A stretch of DNA of 53,151 nucleotides from an uncultured Bacilli bacterium (GTDB lineage Bacteria > Bacillota_I > Bacilli_A > ML615J-28 > CAG-313): the NCBI GenBank assembly GCA_934133195.1, contig CAKPAZ010000007.1, positions 1-53,151 of the forward strand, read 5' to 3'. Below, in pieces: positions 34,059-42,779 of the stretch; position 1 is the first letter of the stretch, and each line of letters opens with the position of its first letter. A program made the position numbers and the translations under genes. The notes beneath the pieces were generated by a model that ran no database searches, was not told the origin of the DNA, and worked only from the letters and a program-made list of their open reading frames with translations.

Positions 34059-36956
34059 TTATGCAGCTTCTTCATTAGAAGGATTAGCTTCTTTTTCAGC
34101 AGCTTGTTCTTCTTTAGCACGTCTCTTAGCTTCTTCTTTTTCTGCTTTTCTACGAGCAGCTTCTTCAGCTCTTTCGGCTTTTCTTCGTGCTATTTCTTCT
34201 TCTTTTAAAGCTTTCTTACGAGCAATTTCTTCTTCTTTAATTCTGATACGTTCAGCTTCTTGATCTTCTAAGAACTTAATTGAATTCTTGATAATAGTCT
34301 TTAATTCTTTTTCATCAAGTTCGCTCTTATTAGTAATCTTGAACCATTCTTCACCTTTTGGTGATGTAGCTTTAACCACGATGTTTGGATATTTAATAAT
34401 TAGTGGGTAAGCATTTTCTTGAGTAGCACAGAATGTTAAACGATAATCATTGCTTGTAGATAAGGCAACTAAGAATAATTTCTTTCCTAGATAGAATTTA
34501 TATTGATTTCCTTTAGCGTTAGGAACAACTTTAATTTCTTTATCAGGAATGTTAGAAGCAAATTTAACCATCTTATCGAATGATGGTTTGAATACTTTCT
34601 TTTTAGCCTCAGCTTTGGCTTCAAGATTTACTAAGTATTCATAAGATTTAGTAATGATTTCTTTTAAGATTTCACCTTTTATGTCACCTTTATTAGTGAT
34701 CTTAAACCAGTTATCACCTTTTGGAGTGTTAGGTTTAACGATTGCACCAGGAACACGGTTTAATAGTTTCATTGCATAACTATTCTTAGCAAGGAATGTG
34801 ATACGATAATCACTATTAGTTCTTTGCATAATTAAGATTAATTTCTTATTATAATATAGTTTATGCATTGTTTCTTTGCTATTTGGAACAGCCTTGATAT
34901 CAGGGCTTTGAGCTAAAGCATGACCTAATAATTCATCATATGAAGGTTTAATTACTTTCATAGGTTTAGGTTCAGGTTTAGGTTTTTCAACAACTGGAGG
35001 AGCAACTTCCTTAATAACTTCAATTACTTCAGGAACATATTCGCTCTTTTCTTTTTCAAATTGTTCTTGATTTTCTTCAAGTTCTCTTTGAGCTTCTTCT
35101 AATTGTTGTTTAGATTCTTCAAGTTCTTTTTGAGCAACTTCAACATTTTCTTTATGACTGTTAAGTTCTTCTTCTTTAGCTTGTAACTCTGCAGCTTTTT
35201 CTTCTAGTTCAGCTTCACGAGCTTCTAGAGCTTCAGCTTCTTCTTGAGCTTTGGCTTCTTTTTCTTCAAGTTCTTTAGCTTTAGCTTCAAGTTCAGATTC
35301 TTTAGTATTTAAGTTTTCTTCTTTTTCTTGAAGTTCAGTTTCTTTAGCACCTAAAGTTTCTTCTTTTTCTTGAAGTTCTGTTTCTTTAGCACCTAAGGAT
35401 TCTTCTTTTTCTTGTAATTCAGTTTCCTTAGTATTTAAGTTTTCTTCACTTTCAGCTACTTTATTTTCAGCATCTTCAAGTTTAGCTTTTTCACTTTCTA
35501 GTTCTTCTTGTAGAGCTTTAAGTTCTTGTTCTTTTTCTTCAAGTTCAGCTTCACGAGCTTTTAGAGATTCTTCAGCTTCTGCCATTTCAGCTTTAGCAGT
35601 TTCAAGAGCTTGTTTTTCTTCTTCAAGTTTAGCTTGTTCATTTTCTAATTCTTGAACCTTTTCTGCTAATTCTTGTTCTTTTAATGTTAATTCTTCTTGT
35701 ACTTTTTGAAGTTCACTTTCTGATACATTCATTTGGTTAGCACGTTCTTCAAGAGCTTTTTGTTCTTCTTCAAGTTTAGTTTGTTCTTTTACTAATTCTT
35801 GATGTCTTTCTTCAAGAGCAGCTTCTTTTTCTTCAAGTTCTTTAGTACGAGTAGCAATTGATTGTTCGGCTTCTTGAGCTTTTTGAGTAGCATCTTCTAA
35901 TTGTTTCTTAGATTCTTCTAGTAAAGCATTAGCAGAACGTAATTGTTCTTCTTTTTCTTGAAGTTCAGCTTTAGTCTTTTCAAGTTCTTCTTTTTCTTGA
36001 GCTAAAGCATTTTCTTGAGCTGCATATTGAATTTGAACTTCACCTAAGACAATTTGTAATTGAGCAAGTCTTTCTTGTAAAGCAAGAAGTTTTTCACGAT
36101 ATTTTTCATCTTCTTGATTGCTTGGTTCTTCACTTGTAAGTTCAGCAATACGATTTTCAAGAGCAGCTTTTTCAGCTTTTAAGTTTTCAACTTCTTCAAC
36201 TGCCACCGCATGAATGCCAAGTTGACCTTTACTATATTTGAATAAGTTTTGAAGAATATGTAATTCAGCTTTGTCATATTCACGTTTATGCATTGCCATG
36301 AATTCTTCGATTAAAGCTCTCTTTGATTCTACTTGATATTCAGGGTTAGCTTGATATAAACGAATTAAAGATAACACTTGAACAGCACCAACAAACAAAC
36401 TTACAACAACCATTAAAACAGGAAGTAAAGCTGTTGTTAATTCTAATGATTCAAGAGCTTTATATTTATGACCGATTGTATTACCTAAGAATAAAAGGCC
36501 AAAGAAGAATACAGCGATTAAGGCATCAATTAACATCATTTCATTCTTACTAAAGGTAACAACTACACGATAGAAGAAATGAGTTAAAAGACCAACAGCG
36601 ATAGTTAATGCACTTACAAAGATTACCATCCATAGCCATCCCATGATTGAAGCATATGGAGCAGCACTACGTGCAAGCATTAATAAAGTATTAACAAGAG
36701 TTGCGAAAGCCACAACAAATAGTGGGAAGTAACTAGCAACAGTTGTATATCTTAATGTAGGGCGGTAATTACGGAATTTTTCACTAAGGTTAATTAAATA
36801 GAAAACCAAAGCAATAAGTGGTAATACCCATACTTTTAGTACAATTTCAGCACCTAAAACTTTTTGTGTATTCCAAGGAATAACAATTGCAATAGCAAAG
36901 GCAATGGAAATCATACTAGTAATGAACATAAATTTCTTTTCACGATTATTTAACAT
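34059..36956 (-). CDS. Large membrane protein with coiled coil and two YjbR-like domains
   Basis: A 965-residue protein I cannot assign to a described family. Residues 1-200 hold about six membrane helices. Residues about 215-650 are a Glu/Lys/Gln-rich coiled coil with four 14-residue repeats like KETELQEKEE. Residues about 668-775 and 789-895 are two tandem domains, each with an N-terminal helix starting PSYDELL or PSFDKMV, a YYNKKLILIMQRTNSDYRI-type hairpin, a WFKIT motif and a closing EILKEIITKSYEYL helix. This order resembles the MmcQ/YjbR fold. A highly charged KEEEIARRKAERAEEAARR-type helix ends the protein. It shares its operon with a paralogue at 36978-38813. Function unknown. Confidence 0.85.
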   Translation of the reverse strand: MLNNREKKFMFITSMISIAFAIAIVIPWNTQKVLGAEIVLKVWVLPLIALVFYLINLSEKFRNYRPTLRYTTVASYFPLFVVAFATLVNTLLMLARSAAPYASIMGWLWMVIFVSALTIAVGLLTHFFYRVVVTFSKNEMMLIDALIAVFFFGLLFLGNTIGHKYKALESLELTTALLPVLMVVVSLFVGAVQVLSLIRLYQANPEYQVESKRALIEEFMAMHKREYDKAELHILQNLFKYSKGQLGIHAVAVEEVENLKAEKAALENRIAELTSEEPSNQEDEKYREKLLALQERLAQLQIVLGEVQIQYAAQENALAQEKEELEKTKAELQEKEEQLRSANALLEESKKQLEDATQKAQEAEQSIATRTKELEEKEAALEERHQELVKEQTKLEEEQKALEERANQMNVSESELQKVQEELTLKEQELAEKVQELENEQAKLEEEKQALETAKAEMAEAEESLKAREAELEEKEQELKALQEELESEKAKLEDAENKVAESEENLNTKETELQEKEESLGAKETELQEKEETLGAKETELQEKEENLNTKESELEAKAKELEEKEAKAQEEAEALEAREAELEEKAAELQAKEEELNSHKENVEVAQKELEESKQQLEEAQRELEENQEQFEKEKSEYVPEVIEVIKEVAPPVVEKPKPEPKPMKVIKPSYDELLGHALAQSPDIKAVPNSKETMHKLYYNKKLILIMQRTNSDYRITFLAKNSYAMKLLNRVPGAIVKPNTPKGDNWFKITNKGDIKGEILKEIITKSYEYLVNLEAKAEAKKKVFKPSFDKMVKFASNIPDKEIKVVPNAKGNQYKFYLGKKLFLVALSTSNDYRLTFCATQENAYPLIIKYPNIVVKATSPKGEEWFKITNKSELDEKELKTIIKNSIKFLEDQEAERIRIKEEEIARKKALKEEEIARRKAERAEEAARRKAEKEEAKRRAKEEQAAEKEANPSNEEAA
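35291..35458. repeat. Four tandem 42-bp units within the coiled-coil gene
   Basis: Units start at 35291, 35333, 35375 and 35417 and encode 14-residue heptad pairs (KETELQEKEE with a variable SLGA, TLGA or NLNT linker). The middle two are nearly identical, so copy number could vary by slippage or recombination. Confidence 0.85.
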
Positions 36957-36977
36957 AATACTATTTCCTTCCTTTCA

Positions 36978-38813
36978 CTATTTTTGTTCTTCTTCTTGAG
37001 GATTAGTATTTGCTTTTTCCGCTTCTTTTAAAGCTTTTTTAGCTTCACGGCGTTCTCTTGCGATTCTTTCTTTTTCAGCTTTTTGAGCAGCTTCAATTTC
37101 TTTATATGTTGCAAGGGAGTTAACAATTAATCCTTTTAAGAATGCTCTTTCAAGATCACCTTTATTAGTAACTTTAAACCAGTTATCACCTTTTGGTGAA
37201 GTAGGTTTAACAACTACGCCAGGATAATCATTGATTAATTCAATAGCTTGATCAGTAGGAGCTAAGAATATGATACGATAATCATTATTTGTCTTTTGTG
37301 TTACTAAGAACATCTTCTTATTGTAATAGAACTTATGTTGTGTACCAGCTGCGTTTGGAACAACATTAATTTCTTCACCATTAATCTTAGAACCCATATT
37401 TACGATTTCTTTGTATGAAGGTTTGATAGCCTTCTTAGGTTCTGGTTTAGCCTCAGGTGTAGTCGCAAAATCATAAGATTTAGTGATTACTTCTTTTAAG
37501 ATTTCTTCTGATAAATCACCTTTATTAGTAATCTTAAACCAATTTTCACCTTTTGGAGTGTTAGGTTTAACGATTGCTCCTGGGATCTTGTTGATTAATC
37601 CTAATGCATAATTTGATTTAGCAAGGAAAGTAATACGATAATCACTATTAGTCTTTTGCATAATTAAGAATAATTTCTTACCAGATGTAAGTTTATGCAT
37701 TGTTCCTTTAGGGTTAGGATTAACATTGATGTTTTCACCTAGTTTAGAAGCAAAGTCTAATAAGTCTTCATATAATGGTTCAATGACTTTTACAACCTTT
37801 TCTTTAGGTTCTTCATGTACAGGTTCACTAACTTCTGGAGCAGTTTCTGTAAGTTCAGGTTGTTCTTCAGTCTTTTCTTCTTCAACAACTTCTTCTGGTT
37901 GTTCTTCGGCTTTTTCTTCTTCAACAACTTCTTCTGGTTGTTCAGGTTGTTCTGGAACAGTTTCTTCTTCTACAGGTGAAGTTTGTTGAGGTTCTTCAAC
38001 GATTGGTTCTTCTTCCCATTCATCATCGTAATGTTCATCGAAATATTCTTCAAAGTCATCCATGATATCATTGTAAGCTCTATTGTATTCAGCTTTAACT
38101 AAGTTTTCATAGTTCCTTTCAAACATTTCTGGATTTACATAAATACTACGATTATCTTTCTTCATCATCTTGTAAATACGAGAACATAAAACGATGATTG
38201 AAACTAAAGAAAATACATATAAGAAGAAAAGTAAAATATCACCTTTACCAATAAATCCTTCTTCGGCCGCGAATAAATCAACATATGATTTGTCAACTCT
38301 CCATGCTACTAAACAGAAGCATACAGTTATTACAAATAATACACAGTCAAATATTACAGTTCCTACAAGGTCTAAACGAAGGATCATATTTGAAAGGAAA
38401 TGGAAAGCAATAATTGTAAATATTAAATATAATACAAGAAGTACTATCACAACACTCCAAACGCTAAATCCTAGTGGTTCATAACTATAAGATAAAGTAT
38501 GAATAATGAAGACTAAGATGCTAGTTAAATATGAGACAATTGGAAAATAGCTCATTACGTTAACTACTTTAGAGCGATCTAGACAATCTTCAATTTCTTG
38601 ATATTTTTTTACATTTGCATATACAGATAACGCAATTACAACAAGAGGGAAAACAATTAGTTTAATAATTAGTTCTGTTGATGCGACAGTATCTATATTG
38701 CTTTCATTGCACAAAAATGATAATGTGCGGAAAGGTATGAAAGTAACTATTCCAATAATCATTACCAAAATGGCACTCACATACATATAAATTTTTTGTC
38801 CTTTTGTTAACAT
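36978..38813 (-). CDS. Paralogous membrane protein with acidic linker and two YjbR-like domains
   Basis: A 611-residue paralogue of the next gene. Residues 1-220 contain about six membrane helices. Residues about 240-340 are a Glu/Pro-rich linker with a 13-residue duplication (EEVVEEEKAEEQP). Residues about 345-455 and 465-570 are the same tandem domains, with TMHKLTSGKKLFLIMQKTNS and NWFKITNKGDL elements nearly identical to those of the 965-residue protein. A basic, helical tail ends the protein. It replaces the long coiled coil by an acidic linker. It is first in the two-gene operon, 21 bases ahead, and has a good extended -10 promoter. Confidence 0.85.
   Translation of the reverse strand: MLTKGQKIYMYVSAILVMIIGIVTFIPFRTLSFLCNESNIDTVASTELIIKLIVFPLVVIALSVYANVKKYQEIEDCLDRSKVVNVMSYFPIVSYLTSILVFIIHTLSYSYEPLGFSVWSVVIVLLVLYLIFTIIAFHFLSNMILRLDLVGTVIFDCVLFVITVCFCLVAWRVDKSYVDLFAAEEGFIGKGDILLFFLYVFSLVSIIVLCSRIYKMMKKDNRSIYVNPEMFERNYENLVKAEYNRAYNDIMDDFEEYFDEHYDDEWEEEPIVEEPQQTSPVEEETVPEQPEQPEEVVEEEKAEEQPEEVVEEEKTEEQPELTETAPEVSEPVHEEPKEKVVKVIEPLYEDLLDFASKLGENINVNPNPKGTMHKLTSGKKLFLIMQKTNSDYRITFLAKSNYALGLINKIPGAIVKPNTPKGENWFKITNKGDLSEEILKEVITKSYDFATTPEAKPEPKKAIKPSYKEIVNMGSKINGEEINVVPNAAGTQHKFYYNKKMFLVTQKTNNDYRIIFLAPTDQAIELINDYPGVVVKPTSPKGDNWFKVTNKGDLERAFLKGLIVNSLATYKEIEAAQKAEKERIARERREAKKALKEAEKANTNPQEEEQK
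37861..37938. repeat. Tandem 39-bp duplication in the acidic linker
   Basis: Two 39-bp units (37861-37899 and 37900-37938) differ at very few bases and encode the 13-residue duplication in the linker of the 611-residue protein. Confidence 0.8.
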
Positions 38814-38880
38814 ACATTCACTCCCTTATAAAAAGTTCTCGTACTCTTTTATATTTATATATACATAATAATACGCATTT

Positions 38881-38909
38881 ATTATACCATAATCGGATAT
38901 TTTTGTAAA
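38881..38909 (-). promoter_or_regulatory. Promoter of the paralogous membrane protein operon
   Basis: TTTACA (38904-38909) and TATAAT (38881-38886) are 17 bases apart on the minus strand, with TGG before the -10 as an extended element. The leader to the ATG is about 60 bases. Confidence 0.75.
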
Positions 38910-38945
38910 ACAATTTATACTTATTTTTTTTGTTTTTTGCTTATT

Positions 38946-39983
38946 TTAGTTATTTTTTTTATGTTTTATTAGTGTTTGAATAATTGAAAGAACGGGTACA
39001 GCTAAAAGCATCCCCATTAATCCGAAAATATTTCCTAGTAATGTTACGAAAAAAATCAAAATTATTGGGTGTGATTTTACACATTTACTTTCGATTTGCG
39101 GGGTAATAAAATTGCTTTCAATAAACTGAATTATGATAATATAAATGATAACTGGAATGAGTTTAATAGGGTTAGTTCCAAGAACAAAGATCCCAACGAT
39201 TAACCCGCCAATTAAAGGACCTACATAAGGAATGATATTGGTAAAACCAATGATAATTCCCCAAAGCAAGGATAATTCAAGTCCTATAATCCTAAAAGCA
39301 ATCATACTGATAACACTCATAATTATCATAATTATGATTACTCCTCTAAAGTATGCTCTTAAGGTATAGTCTAGTTCTTCAAATATAGGTATGACATCTT
39401 CTTTTTTCTTTTCAATGATTATCTTTTTTATGGCTTCAATAATTTTATGATATTCGACTAAAAAATATAACGTTAGAACTATTGTAATACCAAACGTAGT
39501 AAAATAGGAAAATATGCTTTGGAAAATTTTTACAAACTTCTGAATAAAAGAGTTAAAATTAGTATCAACTAATTCTAATATTTTAGATGTCGATAGCTTG
39601 AAGTTAGCTGGATCTAGATTTACTTTCACACATATTTTATCAATAATGTGATTTAAATTATCAATGTAGGTAGGGAGATTTTCAATAAGTTTGGTTAATT
39701 CTTTGGTGAGGGTCGGAATCAAAAGAATTGTAAAACCAACAAGAATTAATACTATCAAAAGGACAATTAAAAAGGAAGTAAAAATTCTTTTGATTTTCTT
39801 TCTTTCAAAAAAATCAACAAGCGGATTAAAGACAAAGGCAATGATAAAACTAATAATAAAAGGGAGTAAAAAAACTAAAATGTAGACGATTAAATCTTTT
39901 ATTTTAGGAAACAAATATATGATTAAAATAAAGATTACTAAGAATAAAATTAGTTTAATCATTTTATTTAACAATCTATCCAT
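38946..39983 (-). CDS. AI-2E family transporter
   Basis: A 345-residue membrane protein of the AI-2 exporter-like/YdbI-PerM family; members range from putative signal exporters to Na+/H+ antiporters, so the substrate is unknown. It has about eight membrane helices, a soluble loop between residues 95 and 165, and the family motif IGFTNIIPYVGPLIGGL followed by SHPIILIFFVTLLGNIFGLMG. The frame opens at 40019, but ATG 39981-39983 follows GAGGTGAT and matches the family start. Confidence 0.87.
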   Translation of the reverse strand: MDRLLNKMIKLILFLVIFILIIYLFPKIKDLIVYILVFLLPFIISFIIAFVFNPLVDFFERKKIKRIFTSFLIVLLIVLILVGFTILLIPTLTKELTKLIENLPTYIDNLNHIIDKICVKVNLDPANFKLSTSKILELVDTNFNSFIQKFVKIFQSIFSYFTTFGITIVLTLYFLVEYHKIIEAIKKIIIEKKKEDVIPIFEELDYTLRAYFRGVIIIMIIMSVISMIAFRIIGLELSLLWGIIIGFTNIIPYVGPLIGGLIVGIFVLGTNPIKLIPVIIYIIIIQFIESNFITPQIESKCVKSHPIILIFFVTLLGNIFGLMGMLLAVPVLSIIQTLIKHKKNN

Positions 39984-40046
39984 AAAATCACCTCTTCTTA
40001 TTTTGTTCATTTTTAACATTTTTTAAACAAATAAATTGTAATTTGT

Positions 40047-40075
40047 ATGACAAAATTGTAAAAAATTAGTATAAT
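40047..40075 (+). promoter_or_regulatory. Promoter of the MATE transporter gene
   Basis: ATGACA (40047-40052) and TATAAT (40070-40075) are 17 bases apart on the plus strand, about 30 bases before the start. Confidence 0.7.
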
Positions 40076-40104
40076 AACACACTGTACGAAAAAGGAAGAT
40101 GATT

Positions 40105-41472
40105 ATGACTAATGAAATTGATTTGACTACAGGATCCCTTTGGAAAAAAATATTTTTGTTTAGTTTACCACTGATGGCATCAAACATTTTACAAGTTTTG
40201 TTTAACATGTCTGATATCGCCGTGGTTGGAAAATTTTCTGGTGACATTGCGCTTGGAGCTGTTGGTTCAACGACAATCCTTGTAACTTTATTTACAGGAT
40301 TTTTAATTGGAATTGGTAATGGCGTTAACGTCTTGATTGCGAGATACATCGGTGAGGAAGATAACCAAAGCATTAAGATTGGGGTTTTAACCTCATTAAT
40401 TACCTCTATTATCGTGGGACTTATTATTTTAGTTTTAGGTGTTACGCTCGCAAGATTCTTTTTAAATCTTATTGATACTAAAGATGACTTAATTGATGGA
40501 GCTACTTTATACCTTCGCATTTACTTTTTAGGTATGCCGGCGCTTGCGATTTACAACTGTGGTTGTGGTATCTATAGTGCCTCAGGAAATACTAAAAAAC
40601 CGCTTATCTATTTGTTTTTAGCGGGTATTATTAATGTTGGCTTAAATATCTTTTTTGTGGTAGTATGTCATATGAGTGTTGATGGTGTAGCGATTGCGAG
40701 TATCATCTCTCAATACATGTCTGCAACCCTTATTATAATATCCCTTGCAAAAGAAAAATCGGTTTGTAAATTAACCTTAAAAGATAATCATTTTAATATT
40801 AAATATTGTGGTAGAGTCTTAAAACTTGGGGTTCCCTCAGGATTCCAAAATTCAATTTTTGCGATTGCCAATTTATTTATTCAAAAAGGTGTTAATAGTT
40901 TTGACTCCATCATGGTTGAAGGAAACTCCGCCGCAACCAACTTTGATGCCTTAATCTATGATGTTATGGCCGCATTCTACATGGCTTGTTCTAGTTTTAT
41001 TGGTCAAAACTTTGGAGCGAAAAAGAAAGACCGTGTCATTAACACTTACTTTATTACCCTTATTTATTCATTCTGTTTTGGAGCTATACTTGGTATTCTC
41101 CTTCTTCTATTTGGAAAAGAATTATTAAGAATCTTTACTTCAAGTGATGTTGTCATTGAAGCAGGATTAAAGCGTATTAGAATTATGGGACTATCATACA
41201 TGGTTTCCGCTTTCATGGATAATACGATTGCAGCATCAAGAGGACTTGGAAAGACCATTGTACCAACTATTGTTGTTATAATTGGATCATGTGTATTTAG
41301 AATAGCTTGGATTTATACTATTTTTGCTTATTTCCATACCATTAAATCACTATATCTTTTATATGTCTTTTCTTGGTCGATTACTGGTCTTTGTGAGATT
41401 ATTTATTTCATTATTGTTTACCGAAAAACTTTTAAAAATTATAACGAAGAAAATACCCTTGTTACATGTTAA
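40105..41472 (+). CDS. MATE family multidrug/cation antiporter
   Basis: A 455-residue, twelve-helix exporter of the NorM/DinF-like branch. The two homologous halves are visible: LFSLPLMASNILQVLFNMSD at the start, and LKLGVPSGFQNSIFAIANLF near residue 235. It probably drives out cationic drugs or metabolites using Na+ or H+. ATG 40105 is six bases after GGAAG; the frame's first ATG at 40099 touches that site. A hairpin terminator overlaps the stop. Confidence 0.92.
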   Translation: MTNEIDLTTGSLWKKIFLFSLPLMASNILQVLFNMSDIAVVGKFSGDIALGAVGSTTILVTLFTGFLIGIGNGVNVLIARYIGEEDNQSIKIGVLTSLITSIIVGLIILVLGVTLARFFLNLIDTKDDLIDGATLYLRIYFLGMPALAIYNCGCGIYSASGNTKKPLIYLFLAGIINVGLNIFFVVVCHMSVDGVAIASIISQYMSATLIIISLAKEKSVCKLTLKDNHFNIKYCGRVLKLGVPSGFQNSIFAIANLFIQKGVNSFDSIMVEGNSAATNFDALIYDVMAAFYMACSSFIGQNFGAKKKDRVINTYFITLIYSFCFGAILGILLLLFGKELLRIFTSSDVVIEAGLKRIRIMGLSYMVSAFMDNTIAASRGLGKTIVPTIVVIIGSCVFRIAWIYTIFAYFHTIKSLYLLYVFSWSITGLCEIIYFIIVYRKTFKNYNEENTLVTC

Positions 41473-41488
41473 CAAGGGTATTATTTTT
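41452..41488 (+). terminator. Terminator of the MATE gene
   Basis: AATACCCTTGTTA (41452-41464) pairs with TAACAAGGGTATT (41470-41482) around CATGT, followed by ATTTTT. The stop codon lies in the stem. Confidence 0.9.
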
Positions 41489-41493
41489 AGTAA

Positions 41494-41909
41494 TGTAAAG
41501 AATTCTGGGCAAAATACAAGCTGTAAAGAATTCTGGGCAAATGCCCAGAATTTTTGACAGCCACATTGTTTTTTTGCCCAGAATTTTTGACAGGTATTTT
41601 TTTAATTAAGTAGTTATTATTTTACTATAATTCTTATACATCTAAAAATAGGCAAACTGAATTGATCACACAAATTTCTATTGATTTAAAAACATATCAT
41701 TGAAAATAATATAATTCTTTCAATTAACTAACAATAAAGGCTTATTCAAGAAAATTTGAATAAGCCTTTTTGTGTTCTTGGTTCTGTAAAATATTTTATA
41801 AATTTTTTGTCCAGAATTCTTTACAGGGTTATGTTTTCTTTCCCCAGAACTTTTGACAGGTTATATTTTTTATAATTAGTCAATTATTTTTGCCCAGAAT
41901 TCTTTACAG
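41494..41909. mobile_element. Gene-free cluster of seven 19-bp repeats, likely insertion-sequence ends or a MITE
   Basis: The interval from 41473 to 41933 has no gene. It holds seven copies of a motif close to TGTAAAGAATTCTGGGCA. Two are in this orientation (41494-41511, 41521-41539). Five are inverted (41542-41560, 41575-41593, 41808-41826, 41841-41859, 41891-41909). Copies two and three face each other across two A bases, giving a near-perfect 40-bp palindrome. Multiple short repeats at each end starting with TGT are known from IS21-type elements, so this may be a deletion remnant or a non-autonomous element. No transposase is present. Several inverted copies carry TTGACA, a ready-made outward -35 box. 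Confidence 0.6.
41736..41771 (+). terminator. Orphan terminator inside the repeat cluster
   Basis: AAAGGCTTATTCAA (41736-41749) pairs perfectly with TTGAATAAGCCTTT (41756-41769), ending in five T. No gene lies before it on the plus strand within 260 bases, so it may end a small RNA or be left from a lost gene. Confidence 0.75.
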
Positions 41910-41933
41910 AGCCTTATTTTTTTATTTTTTTGT

Positions 41934-42701
41934 TTAGTTATTATTCTTACGATTATATAATGTTAATAATAATCTAAAGATTTCAAGGAATAGCCATACA
42001 ACATTGATAGTGATACCAAAAGCAGCAGTCCATTCATATTTTTTATCAACACCAGCTTCAACAATTCGGTTAGCATTGTCAAGACTTGCGATTACATAAA
42101 GACTTGCGAGAAGGACACACACAACACTGATGATTAAACCAATGGTTGAATTGCTTCCAAAGATAGTATTAACAAATTCTGGATTGAAAAGTCCAATAAT
42201 ACTTACGACTAATGAACCAATAACAATACCAAGAGCAGCTGCAAGGATGAATGCACGGAATTTATGACCAACTTTGATAACCCCAGTTGAATAAAGTATG
42301 CATGCACCTAAAAAGATAGCTACCGTAATAATTAAAGCAAGACTTGCAAGGGTAATACCATCACCAGGAATCGCAAATTCTAAGATACCAACTAAAGCTC
42401 CAATAATTAAACCTTCACTAATTGAGTATGGAATGGATAATACTTTAGTAGTTGATGGAACAAAGCAAATGATTAATTGAAGCACAAAGTTTAAAATGTA
42501 GGCAGCGATGTAAACATATAATACAGAAGCTCCAAACACTTCAACTAAGCGAACGATGTTAAGCATTACTGCAACTGCAGTGATAAATACAATTCCTAGC
42601 ATCATGGTGCTTTTTAAACCAATTCCTTTTCTTGTTGCGACATTTGATGTTTGTTCACCAAGTGCAGCCTTTTTAAAAGCATAATTACTTCCTAAATTCA
42701 T
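41934..42701 (-). CDS. Bax inhibitor-1/YccA family membrane protein
   Basis: A 255-residue protein with seven membrane helices. Family features are the SEGLIIGALVGILEF stretch after the second helix pair and the C-terminal VWLFLEIFRLLLTLYNRKN. Bacterial members (YetJ) conduct calcium in a pH-dependent way; some interact with FtsH. The first 30 residues are a basic cytoplasmic tail. AAAGGGGAT precedes the ATG. Its role here is unknown. Confidence 0.9.
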   Translation of the reverse strand: MNLGSNYAFKKAALGEQTSNVATRKGIGLKSTMMLGIVFITAVAVMLNIVRLVEVFGASVLYVYIAAYILNFVLQLIICFVPSTTKVLSIPYSISEGLIIGALVGILEFAIPGDGITLASLALIITVAIFLGACILYSTGVIKVGHKFRAFILAAALGIVIGSLVVSIIGLFNPEFVNTIFGSNSTIGLIISVVCVLLASLYVIASLDNANRIVEAGVDKKYEWTAAFGITINVVWLFLEIFRLLLTLYNRKNNN

Positions 42702-42779
42702 TTTTTTATCCCCTTTCTATTTTTTTCATTAATATTATACACTAAAAACCTTAAACATAATATAAATTATGCATATTTT

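Noticed and set aside
35291..35458. 42-bp repeats as a non-coding or CRISPR-like array
   Set aside because: They are in frame within the coiled coil and encode conserved heptads.
37726..37989. A Ser/Cys-rich repetitive plus-strand frame
   Set aside because: It is the antisense reading of the acidic linker repeat in the 611-residue membrane protein.
40023..40520. A 165-codon open frame antisense to the MATE gene
   Set aside because: Shadow frame: the plus-strand MATE gene has clear motifs, promoter and ribosome site; the antisense product has no recognisable domain.
41494..41909. Repeat cluster as a CRISPR array
   Set aside because: Spacing is irregular (2 to over 200 bases), orientation is mixed and no cas genes are near.
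41494..41909. Repeat cluster as a replication origin or plasmid iterons
   Set aside because: No DnaA-box consensus, no replication initiator gene and no dnaA/dnaN neighbours; the motif orientation suits element ends better.
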